A DNA stretch of 64,000 nt from Massilia sp. METH4 (GCF_037094685.1 NZ_CP146614.1:3286001-3350000); one strand, 5' to 3'; shown: positions 45,343-54,933, counted from the first letter of the stretch. Notes: generated from the letters alone by a model not told the origin. Translations and numbers: made by a program.

Positions 45343-45383
45343 GTTGCTTCAAAAATGGGGACAGTCCCCATTTTTGAAGCAAC
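45343..45383. repeat. 41-bp perfect palindrome with GGGGACAGTCCCC core upstream of bufA
   Basis: GTTGCTTCAAAAAT at the left pairs exactly with ATTTTTGAAGCAAC at the right around the core GGGGACAGTCCCC. It ends 42 nt before the bufA start. It could end transcription from the left, bind a regulator or be a dispersed repeat; the same core occurs at 4762-4806 and 25522-25560. Confidence 0.9.
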
Positions 45384-45425
45384 TTTCGCTAGAATCGGCA
45401 GGTTGTTGACTGGATTGGAGAAACG

Positions 45426-45692
45426 ATGGACAAGCGGACGATGATCGCCGCGGCGCTGGCCGCGGCATGCGCGGCGGGCGCTGCGCACGCACAGATGGGC
45501 GGCGGGGCGGACAAGGAAAAATGCTACGGCGTGGCGAAGGCCGGCCAGAACGATTGCGGCTCGTCCGATGGCGCCCACGGTTGCGCGTCGATGGCGCAAA
45601 CCGACAATGCGCCCACCGAGTGGAAGTGGGTCGCCAAGGGCACCTGCGAAAAGCTGGGCGGCAAGACCACGCCGCCGCCGAAGGAGAAGTAA
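45426..45692 (+). CDS. bufA1: Bufferin-type RiPP precursor (BufA1, DUF2282)
   Basis: The 88-aa precursor has a signal peptide (cleavage near AAHA-QMGGG) and a mature part of about 66 residues with four Cys, at 33, 44, 53 and 74. The pattern [13 protein letters not shown] ... HGC ... KGTCEK is that of DUF2282 proteins. In bufferins the two central Cys are turned into thiooxazole groups by an MNIO enzyme, and the exported peptide binds copper. Here the enzyme gene starts 8 nt downstream. GGAGAAACG precedes ATG 45426. A TAGAAT at 45390-45395 could be a -10 but no -35 is clear. Copper binding is inferred from the family. Confidence 0.9.
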   Translation: MDKRTMIAAALAAACAAGAAHAQMGGGADKEKCYGVAKAGQNDCGSSDGAHGCASMAQTDNAPTEWKWVAKGTCEKLGGKTTPPPKEK

Positions 45693-45699
45693 GACCGCC

Positions 45700-47415
45700 A
45701 TGGCCGCGACAGCTGGTATCGGCCTGCGCGCGGCGCATTACGCCGATTTCCTGGCTGGCCGGCCACGCGCCGGCTGGGTCGAGGTGCACACGGAGAATTA
45801 CCTGGCCGAGGGCGGTCGCGACGTGCACGTGCTGCAGCGCGTGCGCCGCGACTATCCGGTCAGCTTGCATGGCGTGGGTCTCGGCCTGGGTTCCGCTCAC
45901 GGCATCGTGCCGGAACACCTGGAACGCATCCGCGCGCTGGCCGCGCGCATCGAACCTTTCCTCGTTTCCGAACACCTGAGCTGGGGCGCCGTGCCCGGCC
46001 GGCACCTGCACGACCTGCTGCCCCTGCCGCTGGACGAAGCCACGCTCGGCCTGCTGGCCGCCCGCGTGACACAGGTGCAGGAGGTGCTCAAGCGGCGCAT
46101 CCTCGTCGAGAACGTGTCCGCCTACGTGCGCTTTTCGGCCGATACGATGAGCGAAGCGCAATTCCTGGCCGAGCTGGCGCGGCGCACGGGCTGCGGCCTG
46201 CTGCTCGACATCAATAACCTGTACGTCAACCAATGCAACCACGGCGAGGATGCGCTTGCCGCGCTGGCGGCGATCCCGCCGGGACTGGTCGGTGAAATCC
46301 ACCTCGGCGGACACCTGGTCACGCCCGACGTGGTGATCGACCACCATGGCGCGGCGGTCGCCGAGCCGGTATGGCGCCTGTACGAAGCGGCACTGGCGCG
46401 CTTCGGTGCCGTGCCGACGTTGATCGAATGGGATGCCCGCGTGCCGCCGCTGGACGTGCTGCTGGCCGAGGCGGACAAGGCGTCGGCCTTGCTGGCGCGC
46501 GCCGCGCCTGCGCCCGAACCGGCCGGCGCCGCAGCCGAGGTTGCGGAAAGCGAACCGCCGCGCGCACCGGCCGAGGTTCCGGAAAGCGAACCGCCGCGCG
46601 CGCCGGCCGGGGTGCCGGGATGCGCACCAGCCAGGGAGGCACTCGCCGGCTTGCAGGAACGCTTCGCCGGCGCGCTGTTGGCGGCCGAAGGGCAGGGCGC
46701 ACTGGCGGCGGCATTGCGCCCCGCGCCGCACGCCGCCCGATTGGCCGTCTACCGCGGCAACCTCGCGGGCAGCTGGGAGCGTGCGTTGAAAGCCGCTTTT
46801 CCCGTCGTCACCCAGCTCGTCGGCGACGATTTCCTGGCCGCGCTGGCGCGCGAGTACGGCACGCGCCACCCGGCCGCGCATGCCGACCTCAACGAGTTCG
46901 GTGCCGGCTTCGCCGCCTTCCTCGACGATTTTCCCCACGTGGCCGGGCTGCCCTACCTGCCGGACATGGCCCGGCTGGAATGGCTGCTACACCGGGCCTA
47001 TTACGCGGCGGATGCCGAGCCGCTGGCGCCCGCGGCGCTGGCCGGCATCTCGGCCGAAGCGTTCGAGGCTTGCCGCCTGGCGCCGCATCCGGCAGCCGCC
47101 ACGTTTGCCTCGGACTGGGCCGTGGTGCCGCTGTGGCAAGCCCACCAATCCGGCAGCGCCGTGCCATTCCCGTCCGATATCGCATCACCCTCGTGGTGCC
47201 TGGTGCACCGGCGCGGCTGGCAGCCGGGCGTGCTGGCGCTCGATGCCGCGCAATACCGGGCATTGGCTGCCTTGCAGGAGGGGGCGAAGATGGGCGCGGC
47301 GATCGACGCCGCGCTGGCGGAAGATCGGGGATTCGACCTGGCACCCCGGCTGGGGCGGTGGATGGCGCATGCCGCGTTCGCGGCGCTGCGCACGGAAGAC
47401 GCTACCGGTCAGTGA
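45700..47415 (+). CDS. bufB: Fused BufB-BufC: MNIO (DUF692) enzyme joined to DUF2063 partner domain
   Basis: The 571-aa protein joins two proteins normally made separately. Residues 1-270 are the DUF692 multinuclear iron-dependent oxidase, with candidate metal ligands in HTENY (30-34), SLHGVG (55-60), SEHLSW (90-95), VENVSAY (136-142), [10 protein letters not shown] (168-177) and EIHLGGH (199-205). A linker has the 12-aa unit [12 protein letters not shown] twice (279-302). From about 315 the DUF2063 (BufC) domain starts [12 protein letters not shown]...[15 protein letters not shown], and continues to the C-terminus. BufB modifies the Cys of BufA; BufC is thought to help recognise the leader. 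The start at ATG 45700 follows AAGTAAGACCGCC and lies 7 nt after bufA. No DoxX-type gene (BufD) follows. Confidence 0.92.
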   Translation: MAATAGIGLRAAHYADFLAGRPRAGWVEVHTENYLAEGGRDVHVLQRVRRDYPVSLHGVGLGLGSAHGIVPEHLERIRALAARIEPFLVSEHLSWGAVPGRHLHDLLPLPLDEATLGLLAARVTQVQEVLKRRILVENVSAYVRFSADTMSEAQFLAELARRTGCGLLLDINNLYVNQCNHGEDALAALAAIPPGLVGEIHLGGHLVTPDVVIDHHGAAVAEPVWRLYEAALARFGAVPTLIEWDARVPPLDVLLAEADKASALLARAAPAPEPAGAAAEVAESEPPRAPAEVPESEPPRAPAGVPGCAPAREALAGLQERFAGALLAAEGQGALAAALRPAPHAARLAVYRGNLAGSWERALKAAFPVVTQLVGDDFLAALAREYGTRHPAAHADLNEFGAGFAAFLDDFPHVAGLPYLPDMARLEWLLHRAYYAADAEPLAPAALAGISAEAFEACRLAPHPAAATFASDWAVVPLWQAHQSGSAVPFPSDIASPSWCLVHRRGWQPGVLALDAAQYRALAALQEGAKMGAAIDAALAEDRGFDLAPRLGRWMAHAAFAALRTEDATGQ

Positions 47416-47804
47416 AAGGCACGTAACAGCCGGGCTTCGCCGGTCGTGTCGTTATGGCGCACGCTGGCTTCGTGGGTGGCGGCGATCATGCGATCGATCT
47501 GCGCATCCTCGAAGCGTGTCAACTCCTCGTTGGCGATGGCCAGCGCCTGGGCCAGCTTTTCGCGGGCCGCGCGGTAGGCACCGTTGCGGGCGCTGTCGGT
47601 GCAGGTCAGCAAGTCTTCGGCATTGTCGATCACTTGCCGCAGGTCGCCGATCAGCTGCTGCTGCGTGGGCAACGTATCGGCCGGTAATGCGGCGGCCGGT
47701 AATGCGGCGGCCGGCAATGCATCGGCTTGCAGGGAAGCTTGCTGGGCCTGCTGCGGTTTCGGTTGAGGCGGTTCGGGGTATCGGGTGGGGTCGAGATGGT
47801 CCAT
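47409..47804 (-). CDS. Small Ala/Gln-rich helical protein, possibly ElaB/YqjD (DUF883)-like
   Basis: The 131-aa protein has a Pro/Gln/Ala-rich N-terminus with a triplicated ALPAA unit, then a helical region [20 protein letters not shown] and [20 protein letters not shown]. This recalls ElaB/YqjD/DUF883 ribosome-binding proteins, but no C-terminal membrane helix follows, so membership is unsure. It converges with the bufBC gene and the two stops overlap by 7 nt. The function is unknown. Confidence 0.7.
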   Translation of the reverse strand: MDHLDPTRYPEPPQPKPQQAQQASLQADALPAAALPAAALPADTLPTQQQLIGDLRQVIDNAEDLLTCTDSARNGAYRAAREKLAQALAIANEELTRFEDAQIDRMIAATHEASVRHNDTTGEARLLRAFH

Positions 47805-47870
47805 GCGCGCGCTCCGGATAGTAAAGCCTGTCCACTATAGTCGCCGCAGTGGTGCTGCATTTGCGGCAGA

Positions 47871-48107
47871 TTAAGGCCCGTCGGCACCTTGCTGACCCAA
47901 AACCGTGATTCGCACGTCGCCGACGGTGACGTGCTGGCCGGCGCGGATCTTGGCGGTCTTGCGTAGTTCCTGCTTGCCATCCACCCGCACGTCGCCGCTG
48001 GCCACGATCTGCTTGCCGGCGCCGCCACTGTCACACAGGCCGACGAGCTTGAGCAGCTGGTTCAGTTCGATGAAATCCGACGTTAATTCAAAGTCTACTT
48101 TTTGCAT
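47871..48107 (-). CDS. S4-domain RNA-binding protein (YbcJ-like)
   Basis: The 78-aa protein is a lone S4 domain: IELNQLLKLVGLCDSGGAGK, VASGDVRVDGKQELRKTAKI and RAGQHVTVGDVRI match the S4 alpha-L fold used for RNA binding. YbcJ-type proteins may act in ribosome handling or RNA modification. The length is typical. ATG 48107 follows AGGATAAAAT. It is 87 nt downstream of fumC and on the same strand, with no terminator seen between. Confidence 0.9.
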   Translation of the reverse strand: MQKVDFELTSDFIELNQLLKLVGLCDSGGAGKQIVASGDVRVDGKQELRKTAKIRAGQHVTVGDVRITVLGQQGADGP

Positions 48108-48194
48108 TTTATCCTCATTCTTATCAAACCGGAAATTAATTGTGCAGATGTTAAGCCTGCGCCAAATAAAGTCCGGTTTGCTTCATTGGCCGGG

Positions 48195-49592
48195 TCAGCC
48201 CTTGGCGCCCGGCCGTGTCATCGCCAGCGGCACGATCCACTGCTCGAACTGTTCCGCGGTCACGAACCCGAGGGCCAGCGCGGCTTCCTTCAGCGTGGTG
48301 CCTTCGTGCTGCGCCTTCTTGGCGATCTGGGCGGCGCGATCATACCCGATGTGCGGTGCCAGCGCGGTCACCAGCATCAGCGACCGCTCCATGAGCTCGC
48401 CGATCCGCTCGCGGTTCGGCTCGATGCCGCGCGCGCAATGCTCGTCGAAGCTGCGCATGCCGTCGGCCAGCAGCCGGGCGCTTTGCAGGAAGTTGTGCGC
48501 GATCAGCGGCTTGTAGACGTTCAGCTCGAAGTTGCCGGAAGCCCCGCCGAACGAGATCGCCACATCGTTGCCGAACACCTGGGCGCACAGCATCGTCACG
48601 GCTTCGCATTGCGTGGGATTGACCTTGCCCGGCATGATCGAGCTGCCCGGCTCGTTTTCGGGGATCGTGATCTCGCCCAGGCCGGAGCGGGGGCCGGAAG
48701 CCATCCAGCGCACATCGTTGGCGATCTTGAACAGGGCGGCCGCCAGCGTCTTCAGCGCGCCGTGCGCCGCCACCAGCGCCTCGTGGCCGGCGAGGGCGGC
48801 GAACTTGTTGTCGGCGCTCTTGAACGGCAGTTGCAGGCGGCTGGCCAGCTCGGCGGCGATGCGCGTTGCGTACTCGGGGTGGGAGTTGAGGCCGGTGCCG
48901 ACGGCCGTGCCGCCCGCCGCCAGCTCCAGCACGGCCGGCAGCGCGTGTTCGATCGCCCGCTCCGCGTGGTCCAGCTGGGCCACGTAGCCGGAGAATTCCT
49001 GGCCGAGCGTCAGCGGCGTGGCATCCTGCAGGTGCGTGCGGCCGATCTTGACGATGTCGGCAAACGTTTCCGCCTTGGCGGCCAGCGTGGCGCGCAGCTG
49101 GTGCAGGGCTGGGATCACGTCGCGGGCCAGCGCCACCGCGGCGGCCACGTGCATGGCGGTCGGGAAGATGTCGTTCGACGACTGGCCCTTGTTCACGTCG
49201 TCGTTCGGGTGCAGCTTGCGCTCCTCGCCACGCACGCCGCCCAGCAGCTCGGAGGCGCGGTTGGCCAGCACCTCGTTCATGTTCATGTTCGACTGCGTGC
49301 CCGAGCCGGTCTGCCAGACGGACAGCGGGAATTCGCCGGCATGCCTGCCTTCCAATACCTCGTCGGCCGCGCGCACGATCGCATCGGCCTTGGTGGCATC
49401 GAGCACGCCGAGGTCGACGTTCACGCGCGCCGCGGCCCGCTTCACATTGGCCAGCGCGGCGATCAGCTCCGGCGCCATCTTTTCGGTGGAGATATGGAAG
49501 TGGTGCAGCGAGCGCTGCGTCTGCGCTCCCCACAGCTGGTGGGCAGGCACGTCGATCGGCCCAAAACTGTCGCGTTCGGTTCTGCTGTCCAT
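48195..49592 (-). CDS. fumC: Class II fumarate hydratase
   Basis: FumC hydrates fumarate to malate in the TCA cycle; it is the oxygen-stable, iron-free type. The 465-aa product has the superfamily signature [15 protein letters not shown] with the catalytic Ser, [15 protein letters not shown], and the N-terminal [20 protein letters not shown]. Length is standard. The ATG 49592 start ([12 protein letters not shown]) agrees with the family; the frame extends to 49658 without support. It stands alone as a single gene. Confidence 0.97.
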   Translation of the reverse strand: MDSRTERDSFGPIDVPAHQLWGAQTQRSLHHFHISTEKMAPELIAALANVKRAAARVNVDLGVLDATKADAIVRAADEVLEGRHAGEFPLSVWQTGSGTQSNMNMNEVLANRASELLGGVRGEERKLHPNDDVNKGQSSNDIFPTAMHVAAAVALARDVIPALHQLRATLAAKAETFADIVKIGRTHLQDATPLTLGQEFSGYVAQLDHAERAIEHALPAVLELAAGGTAVGTGLNSHPEYATRIAAELASRLQLPFKSADNKFAALAGHEALVAAHGALKTLAAALFKIANDVRWMASGPRSGLGEITIPENEPGSSIMPGKVNPTQCEAVTMLCAQVFGNDVAISFGGASGNFELNVYKPLIAHNFLQSARLLADGMRSFDEHCARGIEPNRERIGELMERSLMLVTALAPHIGYDRAAQIAKKAQHEGTTLKEAALALGFVTAEQFEQWIVPLAMTRPGAKG

Positions 49593-49719
49593 GGCGTCCT
49601 CTGTCGTAAATGATGCAAAGAGTGTAACCCAAGGATGAAATCCGGTTAATCCACTCAAAGTTTAGGAATTTCCGCCGTTAAACACTTACGTTACGGAAAT
49701 TTCCTTATTCGAGTCCATC

Positions 49720-51369
49720 ATGTCGCTCCTGCTACGTTCTTCCCGCCTGGCCGTGCTGGCGCTGGCCACCGCCACCGGCGCCCATGCCGCCGAACTCGGT
49801 GACGCCTCGGTGCGCTCGTACAGCGGCCAGCCGCTGTCGGCCGACATCGAACTGACCGAACTGACTGCCCAGGAGATGGCGGACCTGCAGGCGCGACTGG
49901 CCCGGCCGGACGTGTTCCAGGGCGCGAACGTGAAGATGAACCCGGCGCTGGCGGGCGCTACGGTGTCGATCCAGAAGCGCGACAGCCGCCGCGTCCTGCG
50001 CATTACCACCAGCGCCCCGGTGCAGGCGGAAGTGCTGCACCTGTACTTCCAGCTGGCCTCGGGCGGCAGGGAGCGCGTGCGGGGCGTCACGCTGTGGCTG
50101 TCGCCGGACCCGACCCCGGCCCCGGCGCCCGCCGTTATCGCCGCCGCCCCTGCCGCCGCTCCTGCCGCGGCTCCTTCTGCCGCGGCCGCTGCCGGGCATC
50201 CCGAAAAGTCGTCCGCCCGTCTCCACGCCGCCGAGCGCGCCGACAGGCCGTCGACCCGTGCACATGCCGTGGAGCGGCCGCGCGTCCTGATGGCCAGAGT
50301 GTCCCCTGGCAAGGAAGCGACGTCCGCCGAGCGCGCGCTGATGGGCGCCGTCGAGCAGGCGATCGCGACGCGCGGCGGCAAGGTCGAGGCGCCGGAGGAA
50401 AAGCAGGCCAAGCCGGCGATCAGCCAGCAGGACGTTCGCAAGGAGGCGCTGAAGTACGCATCGACCGCCGGCGATTTCAAGCGGGTCGCCACGAGCGCGA
50501 AGCCGGCTGTCGCGGAACCGGAGCCGGAGCAGGAGCAGAAGGCGCCGCAGCGCTCGTTCTTGCCCTCGAAGACGGCACTGGCCGAGGCCGCGCGGGCCAC
50601 GCGGGCAAGCGTGGAAGGGGCAATCCAGCCGGCTGGACCGGCGAAGGTAGCCCCCGCGGCTGCGCAAGCCGCGTCCGCCGCCGCCCAACCCGATGCCGCG
50701 ATGTTGACCAAACTGGCCGAACTGGAAGGCAAGCTGAAGACCTTGCAGACGCAGCTGGCGATGACGAACTCGGCCGGCGCGGCCCGCGTGGCGCTTCCTG
50801 AGCCTGTGAAGCCTGCGGCAGCGTTGGCGCCTGCATCGGCACCTGCATCGACACCAGCACCAGCATTAGCACCGGTACCTGCGCCGCGACCCGCACCGGC
50901 AGCAGCACCGGCAGCAGCACCGGCAGCACGGGCGTCGAAAACGATCCCACCGGCGCATGGCGACACGATCGTCCCGGCCGCTGCCGCTGCCGCGGCCGCA
51001 GCGCAGCCGGCGCCGGCCGCGAAACCTGCTTCCGCCGTGCCGGAGCTGGTGCCACAACCGGAAGCAGCCGCGCCGCCGGAGGCGCCCGCCGAGGCGCCAA
51101 AGGCCAGGCCCGAGGAAAAGAAGGAAGCGGCACCGCCGCCACCCGAACCAAAGAAGGAAATCAAGATCTCCCGGCCCAAGCTGCTCACTTTCCTGTTCGC
51201 CGGCAGCCTGGTCCTGCTGCTGATCTTCGGCGTGATCGTGCACTTCATCCGGAAGGCCAAGATGAAGCGCAGTCCGATCGTGAGGCAGAGCTGGAGCCGG
51301 GACGAGGATGACGTTTTGGCGCGGATCGAGCCCGCCGCGGCGCCGGCACCGGAGAGCAAGGCGGCTTGA
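49720..51369 (+). CDS. FimV/HubP N-terminal domain protein
   Basis: The 549-aa protein has a signal peptide (cleavage near AHAAELG) and then the FimV core: LGDASVRSYSGQPLSADIEL, ARLARPDVFQGANVKMN and VLRITTSAPVQAEVLHLYFQ. FimV/HubP proteins organise the cell pole and assist type IV pili and secretion. A long Pro/Ala-rich stretch follows, then a membrane helix (LLTFLFAGSLVLLLIFGVIV) near residue 490 and a short cytoplasmic tail. No LysM motif or C-terminal TPR is seen, so it is shorter than Pseudomonas FimV. A promoter is not clear; ATG 49720 follows no obvious ribosome-binding site. Confidence 0.85.
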   Translation: MSLLLRSSRLAVLALATATGAHAAELGDASVRSYSGQPLSADIELTELTAQEMADLQARLARPDVFQGANVKMNPALAGATVSIQKRDSRRVLRITTSAPVQAEVLHLYFQLASGGRERVRGVTLWLSPDPTPAPAPAVIAAAPAAAPAAAPSAAAAAGHPEKSSARLHAAERADRPSTRAHAVERPRVLMARVSPGKEATSAERALMGAVEQAIATRGGKVEAPEEKQAKPAISQQDVRKEALKYASTAGDFKRVATSAKPAVAEPEPEQEQKAPQRSFLPSKTALAEAARATRASVEGAIQPAGPAKVAPAAAQAASAAAQPDAAMLTKLAELEGKLKTLQTQLAMTNSAGAARVALPEPVKPAAALAPASAPASTPAPALAPVPAPRPAPAAAPAAAPAARASKTIPPAHGDTIVPAAAAAAAAAQPAPAAKPASAVPELVPQPEAAAPPEAPAEAPKARPEEKKEAAPPPPEPKKEIKISRPKLLTFLFAGSLVLLLIFGVIVHFIRKAKMKRSPIVRQSWSRDEDDVLARIEPAAAPAPESKAA

Positions 51370-51381
51370 CGTTGCCAAACA

Positions 51382-51425
51382 CCGGTGTCGTACACCATTT
51401 GCAAGCAAATGGTGTACGACACCGG
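51382..51425. repeat. 44-bp perfect palindrome of the GGTGTCGTACACC family
   Basis: CCGGTGTCGTACACC at the left and its reverse complement at the right are joined by ATTTGCAAGCAAAT, giving a complete inverted repeat. It lies 12 nt after the fimV-like stop and just before the bidirectional hairpin at 51440-51463. Confidence 0.92.
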
Positions 51426-51439
51426 GCAAGCGCCAACAA

Positions 51440-51463
51440 AAAAGCGCCCCGCGGGGCGCTTTT
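51440..51463. terminator. Terminator serving fliT and possibly the fimV-like gene
   Basis: AAAAGCGCCCCGCGGGGCGCTTTT is a 24-bp palindrome flanked by A residues on the left and T residues on the right, able to end transcription on both strands between convergent genes. Confidence 0.9.
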
Positions 51464-51481
51464 GCATTGGAGCGGGAAGGC

Positions 51482-51748
51482 TCAGCCGTTCAGCCGGCCC
51501 ATCCAAGGTTCGGTCACGTCGCGGATCGCGCGGTCGTTGGCCATGATCTGCTTGAGCAAGTCGATCTTGCGCTGGCGGGCGCTGCCGTCCAGTGCCGGCA
51601 CGCCGCCGAGCGCGGCAACCGATTGCGCGGCGCACTGATTTTCCAGGCGGTCGAGCGTGTTCCAATCGCTGACCTGGGCGGCCACCACCATCTTGCTGGT
51701 CAAGCCGGCAATGTTTTCGTACATCGAGAGAACGTCGGTCGAGGTCAT
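51482..51748 (-). CDS. fliT: Flagellar protein FliT
   Basis: FliT is an export chaperone for the filament cap protein FliD. The 88-aa protein has the family pattern VLSMYENIAGLTSKMVVAA, SDWNTLDRLENQCA and the C-terminal IMANDRAIRDVTEPWMGRL. The length fits. It is not next to fliD or fliS here, so it is detached from the flagellar cluster. ATG 51748 is the first in frame. It lies 131 nt downstream of the HDOD gene and is on the same strand. Confidence 0.88.
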   Translation of the reverse strand: MTSTDVLSMYENIAGLTSKMVVAAQVSDWNTLDRLENQCAAQSVAALGGVPALDGSARQRKIDLLKQIMANDRAIRDVTEPWMGRLNG

Positions 51749-51878
51749 GGCGCCACCGTGGATAAATCATGATCGGATTACTGCTTGTCATGATTTACGT
51801 CAGGGGTGACGGGAACTTTAGGCCTTTTTGAAAAAAAATTGAAAATAGTTTCCGGCATGGCCAGCCAGACAATATGTT

Positions 51879-52694
51879 CTATTTCAACATCTCGTCCAGC
51901 CCGGCAGCCAGTTCGTCCAGCGGCGGCATTTCTTCGATGGCCTCGGCGTCCAATCCCAGCACTTTGCCGACCTCCGCCGGAAATTGCTCGGCCAGGTGGC
52001 TTTCCTCCAGCGCGCGGGCGCGCCAGGCCGCCAGGTGGACGATCGCCGCCAGCCGGTCCACGGCGCCGCGCTCGAGCGGGGCAGGGAAGGCCGCGATCGC
52101 GTCGGAAAACACGGCGGGGAATTGCCAGCGGCGAGCCAGCTCGGCGCCCACGTCCGCGTACGTGAAGCCCAGCGTCTTGCGTTCCCCGGCCAGCCGCTGC
52201 TCGCCCAGCGGGGCAGCCACGGCGTCCAGCGCCGCCGCCTCGTCCGGCATCGCGGCGTGGATCACGAGCTGGCCGATCGCGTGCATCATGCCGATCGTGA
52301 ACGCCAGCTCGGCATTGTCGCGGGTTTTCCTGGCGATCCACTTGGCCGCCACGGCCGTGCGCATGCTGTAGCGCCAGAAATCCTTGAGCTCGAGCCCTGT
52401 CACCGACTTGAAGCCGTTGACGAGCCCGGAGCTGATGACGAGCGTGCGCACCGCCACGAAGCCCAGCATCAGTACCGCATCCTCCACCGTGCCGATGCTG
52501 CGCGACAGATTGTAGTAAGCCGAGTTCGCAAGCCGCAGCAGCTTGGCGCTGAGCACGGGATCGAGCGAGATCTTGCGTGCGATCTCCTCCGTGGAGACGG
52601 ACGCCTTGTCGAAACTCGCCACCAGCTCCTGGACGATCTTCGGCGCCGTCGGCAGCGCGGTGGGTTGCTCGAACAATTCCTCCAGCGTCATCAT
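51879..52694 (-). CDS. HDOD-domain protein
   Basis: The 271-aa protein has one HDOD domain (about residues 10-215): PTALPTAPKIVQELVASFDK, ARKISLDPVLSAKLLRLANS and GMMHAIGQLVIHAAMPDEA. These domains are related to HD phosphohydrolases but lack the catalytic HD and act in signalling, for instance in motility or stress. There is no output domain. The ATG at 52694 has AAGGAGAGC directly upstream, then a second ATG. The longer frame to 52796 lacks a ribosome-binding site. Confidence 0.9.
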   Translation of the reverse strand: MMTLEELFEQPTALPTAPKIVQELVASFDKASVSTEEIARKISLDPVLSAKLLRLANSAYYNLSRSIGTVEDAVLMLGFVAVRTLVISSGLVNGFKSVTGLELKDFWRYSMRTAVAAKWIARKTRDNAELAFTIGMMHAIGQLVIHAAMPDEAAALDAVAAPLGEQRLAGERKTLGFTYADVGAELARRWQFPAVFSDAIAAFPAPLERGAVDRLAAIVHLAAWRARALEESHLAEQFPAEVGKVLGLDAEAIEEMPPLDELAAGLDEMLK

Positions 52695-52878
52695 GCTCTC
52701 CTTGTTACTTGTTGCCGTAGGTGAACTATAGCGGGATTCGCCCGCGTTTTGCAGGCTATCCCGCAATTTAGCAGCCTGTCGCACGGGCCTCGTCACGGCA
52801 GGCCGCAGGGACTACAGTGCAGGCTGGCGAATGTCGCTCACTGCGCGCCACACTATAACCAACGATACAAGGGACTAT

Positions 52879-54933
52879 ATGCAAGCCTTCCAAGTACTGC
52901 GCCGTCCGCCGCGGACGAGCACCCTCGCCATGGCGCTGTGCGCCGCGCTGGCTTTTACCGGAGCCCAGGCGCACCAGGCTGCCCCCGCCCAGGCAACCAC
53001 GCACGCATCCGCAGCCGTGCTGCCCGGCGACGATTTCTATGCCTATGCGAACGGCCAGTGGCTCGCAGCCACCGAGATCCCGGCCGACCGCAGCAGCTGG
53101 AGCGCCTTCCACACGATCGTGGAGGATACGAACCAGAACATCGTGCGCCTGATCGAGGCGGCGGACCGGGAGGGCGCGCCGGCCGATGCGCGCCGCGTGG
53201 CCGCCTTCTACCGGGCGATCATGGATGAGGCAGGCATCGAGGCGCGCGGCGCAGCGCCGCTGAAACCCGCGCTGGACAAGATCGCGGCCATTCGCGACAA
53301 GGCCGGCCTCACGCAAGCGCTGGGCGCCAGTCTGCGCGCCGACGTCGACCCGCTGAACGCCACCGACTTCAGCACCGAGAACCTGTTCGGCGTGTGGGTC
53401 GCCCAGGGCTTCACGGCGCCCGACAAGTACATGCCCTACCTGTTGCAGGGCGGCCTCGGCATGCCCGACCGCGCGTTCTACCTGGAGGAGAACGAGCGGA
53501 TGGGGCGCCTGCGCACGGCTTACCAGGCGCACATCGCCGCCATGTTGAAGCTGGCCGGTTTCTCCGAGCCGGAAGCGCGCGCGGCCCGCGTGTTCGAACT
53601 GGAGCGCAAGCTGGCACAGTCGCACGCCTCGCGCGAAGAGTCGTCGAACATGCAGAAGGCGAACAATACCTGGACCGACCGGGATTTCGCCGCGAAGGCG
53701 CCCGGCCTGGACTGGAAGGCCTTCTTCCACAGCGCCGGCCTCGGCAAGCAGAAGCGCTTTATCGTCTACCACCCGCAAGCCGTCACGGGCGCCGCCGCGC
53801 TCGTGGCCGAGATGCCCGTGCAGACGTGGAAGGACTGGCTGGCCTTCCACACGGTCAACCAGTACGGCGGCGCGCTGCCGAAGGCGTTCGTCGACCAGCG
53901 TTTCGATTTCTACGGCCGCACGCTGAGCGGCACGCCGCAATTGTCGGTGCGCTGGAAGCGCGGCCTGGCGGCCGTGAACGAGGCGATGCCGGAAGCGGTC
54001 GGCAAGATGTACGTTGAAAAGCATTTCCCGCCCGCCGCCAAGGCGAAGGTGCAGCAAATGGTGAGCAATATCGTCAACGCCTTCCACCAGCGCATCGACC
54101 GGCTGGACTGGATGGACGCGAGCACCAAGCGCGAGGCGCACGCCAAGCTCGACGTGCTGTACGTGGGCGTGGGCTACCCGGAGAAATGGACGTCGTATGA
54201 CGGCCTGGACATCAAGCCGGACGACGCCTTCGGCAACGCCTGGCGCGCCAGCCAGTTCAACTACAAGCTCGAGCTGGCCAAGCTGGGCAGGAAGGTCGAC
54301 CGCAAGGAATGGTCGATGCCGCCGCAACTCGTCAACGCCGTCAACATGCCGATGCAGAATGCGCTGAACTTCCCGGCGGCGATCCTGCAGCCGCCGTTCT
54401 TCGACCAGAAGGCGAGCGATGCCGTGAACTACGGCGCCATCGGTTCCGTGATCGGCCACGAGATCAGCCACAGCTTCGACAATATCGGTGCCGAATTCGA
54501 TTCGAAGGGCCGCCTGCGCGACTGGTGGACGAAGGAAGACCGCGAGCACTTCGCCAAGGCGGCCCAGGCGCTGGTGGCGCAGTACTCGGCCTATGAAGCC
54601 TTCCCGGACCTGAAGCTCAACGGCCAGCTGACCCTGGCGGAGAACCTGGCCGACCTGGCCGGCCTGGCCGCCGCGCTGGATGCCTATCACGCCTCGCTCG
54701 GCGGCAAGGCGAACGCCGAGACGGACCGCCAGTTCTTCATGGGCTACGCGCATGCCTGGCGCACCAAGGCGCGCGAAGCCTCGCTGCGCAACCAGGTCAC
54801 CACCGACGAGCACGCGCCTTCGCAGTGGCGCACCTACACCGTGCGCAATCTGGACGACTGGTACGATGCCTTCGACGTGAAGCCCGGCCAGAAGCTCTAC
54901 CTGCCGCCGGAGCAGCGGGTGCGCGTCTGGTAA
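52879..54933 (+). CDS. M13-family (neprilysin/PepO-like) zinc metallopeptidase, exported
   Basis: The 684-aa protein has a signal peptide (cleavage near GAQAHQ) and the M13 N- and C-terminal domains. The zinc motif is in VIGHEISHSFDNIGAEFDSK (HExxH). The third ligand and its partner Asp are in TLAENLADLAGLAA (ExxAD). VNAVNMPMQNALNFPAAILQ is the substrate-binding NAxYxP-like region. The C-terminus ends PEQRVRVW, as in the family. It degrades oligopeptides in the periplasm. ATG 52879 follows AAGGGACTAT; an earlier in-frame start at 52831 is less likely. Confidence 0.95.
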   Translation: MQAFQVLRRPPRTSTLAMALCAALAFTGAQAHQAAPAQATTHASAAVLPGDDFYAYANGQWLAATEIPADRSSWSAFHTIVEDTNQNIVRLIEAADREGAPADARRVAAFYRAIMDEAGIEARGAAPLKPALDKIAAIRDKAGLTQALGASLRADVDPLNATDFSTENLFGVWVAQGFTAPDKYMPYLLQGGLGMPDRAFYLEENERMGRLRTAYQAHIAAMLKLAGFSEPEARAARVFELERKLAQSHASREESSNMQKANNTWTDRDFAAKAPGLDWKAFFHSAGLGKQKRFIVYHPQAVTGAAALVAEMPVQTWKDWLAFHTVNQYGGALPKAFVDQRFDFYGRTLSGTPQLSVRWKRGLAAVNEAMPEAVGKMYVEKHFPPAAKAKVQQMVSNIVNAFHQRIDRLDWMDASTKREAHAKLDVLYVGVGYPEKWTSYDGLDIKPDDAFGNAWRASQFNYKLELAKLGRKVDRKEWSMPPQLVNAVNMPMQNALNFPAAILQPPFFDQKASDAVNYGAIGSVIGHEISHSFDNIGAEFDSKGRLRDWWTKEDREHFAKAAQALVAQYSAYEAFPDLKLNGQLTLAENLADLAGLAAALDAYHASLGGKANAETDRQFFMGYAHAWRTKAREASLRNQVTTDEHAPSQWRTYTVRNLDDWYDAFDVKPGQKLYLPPEQRVRVW

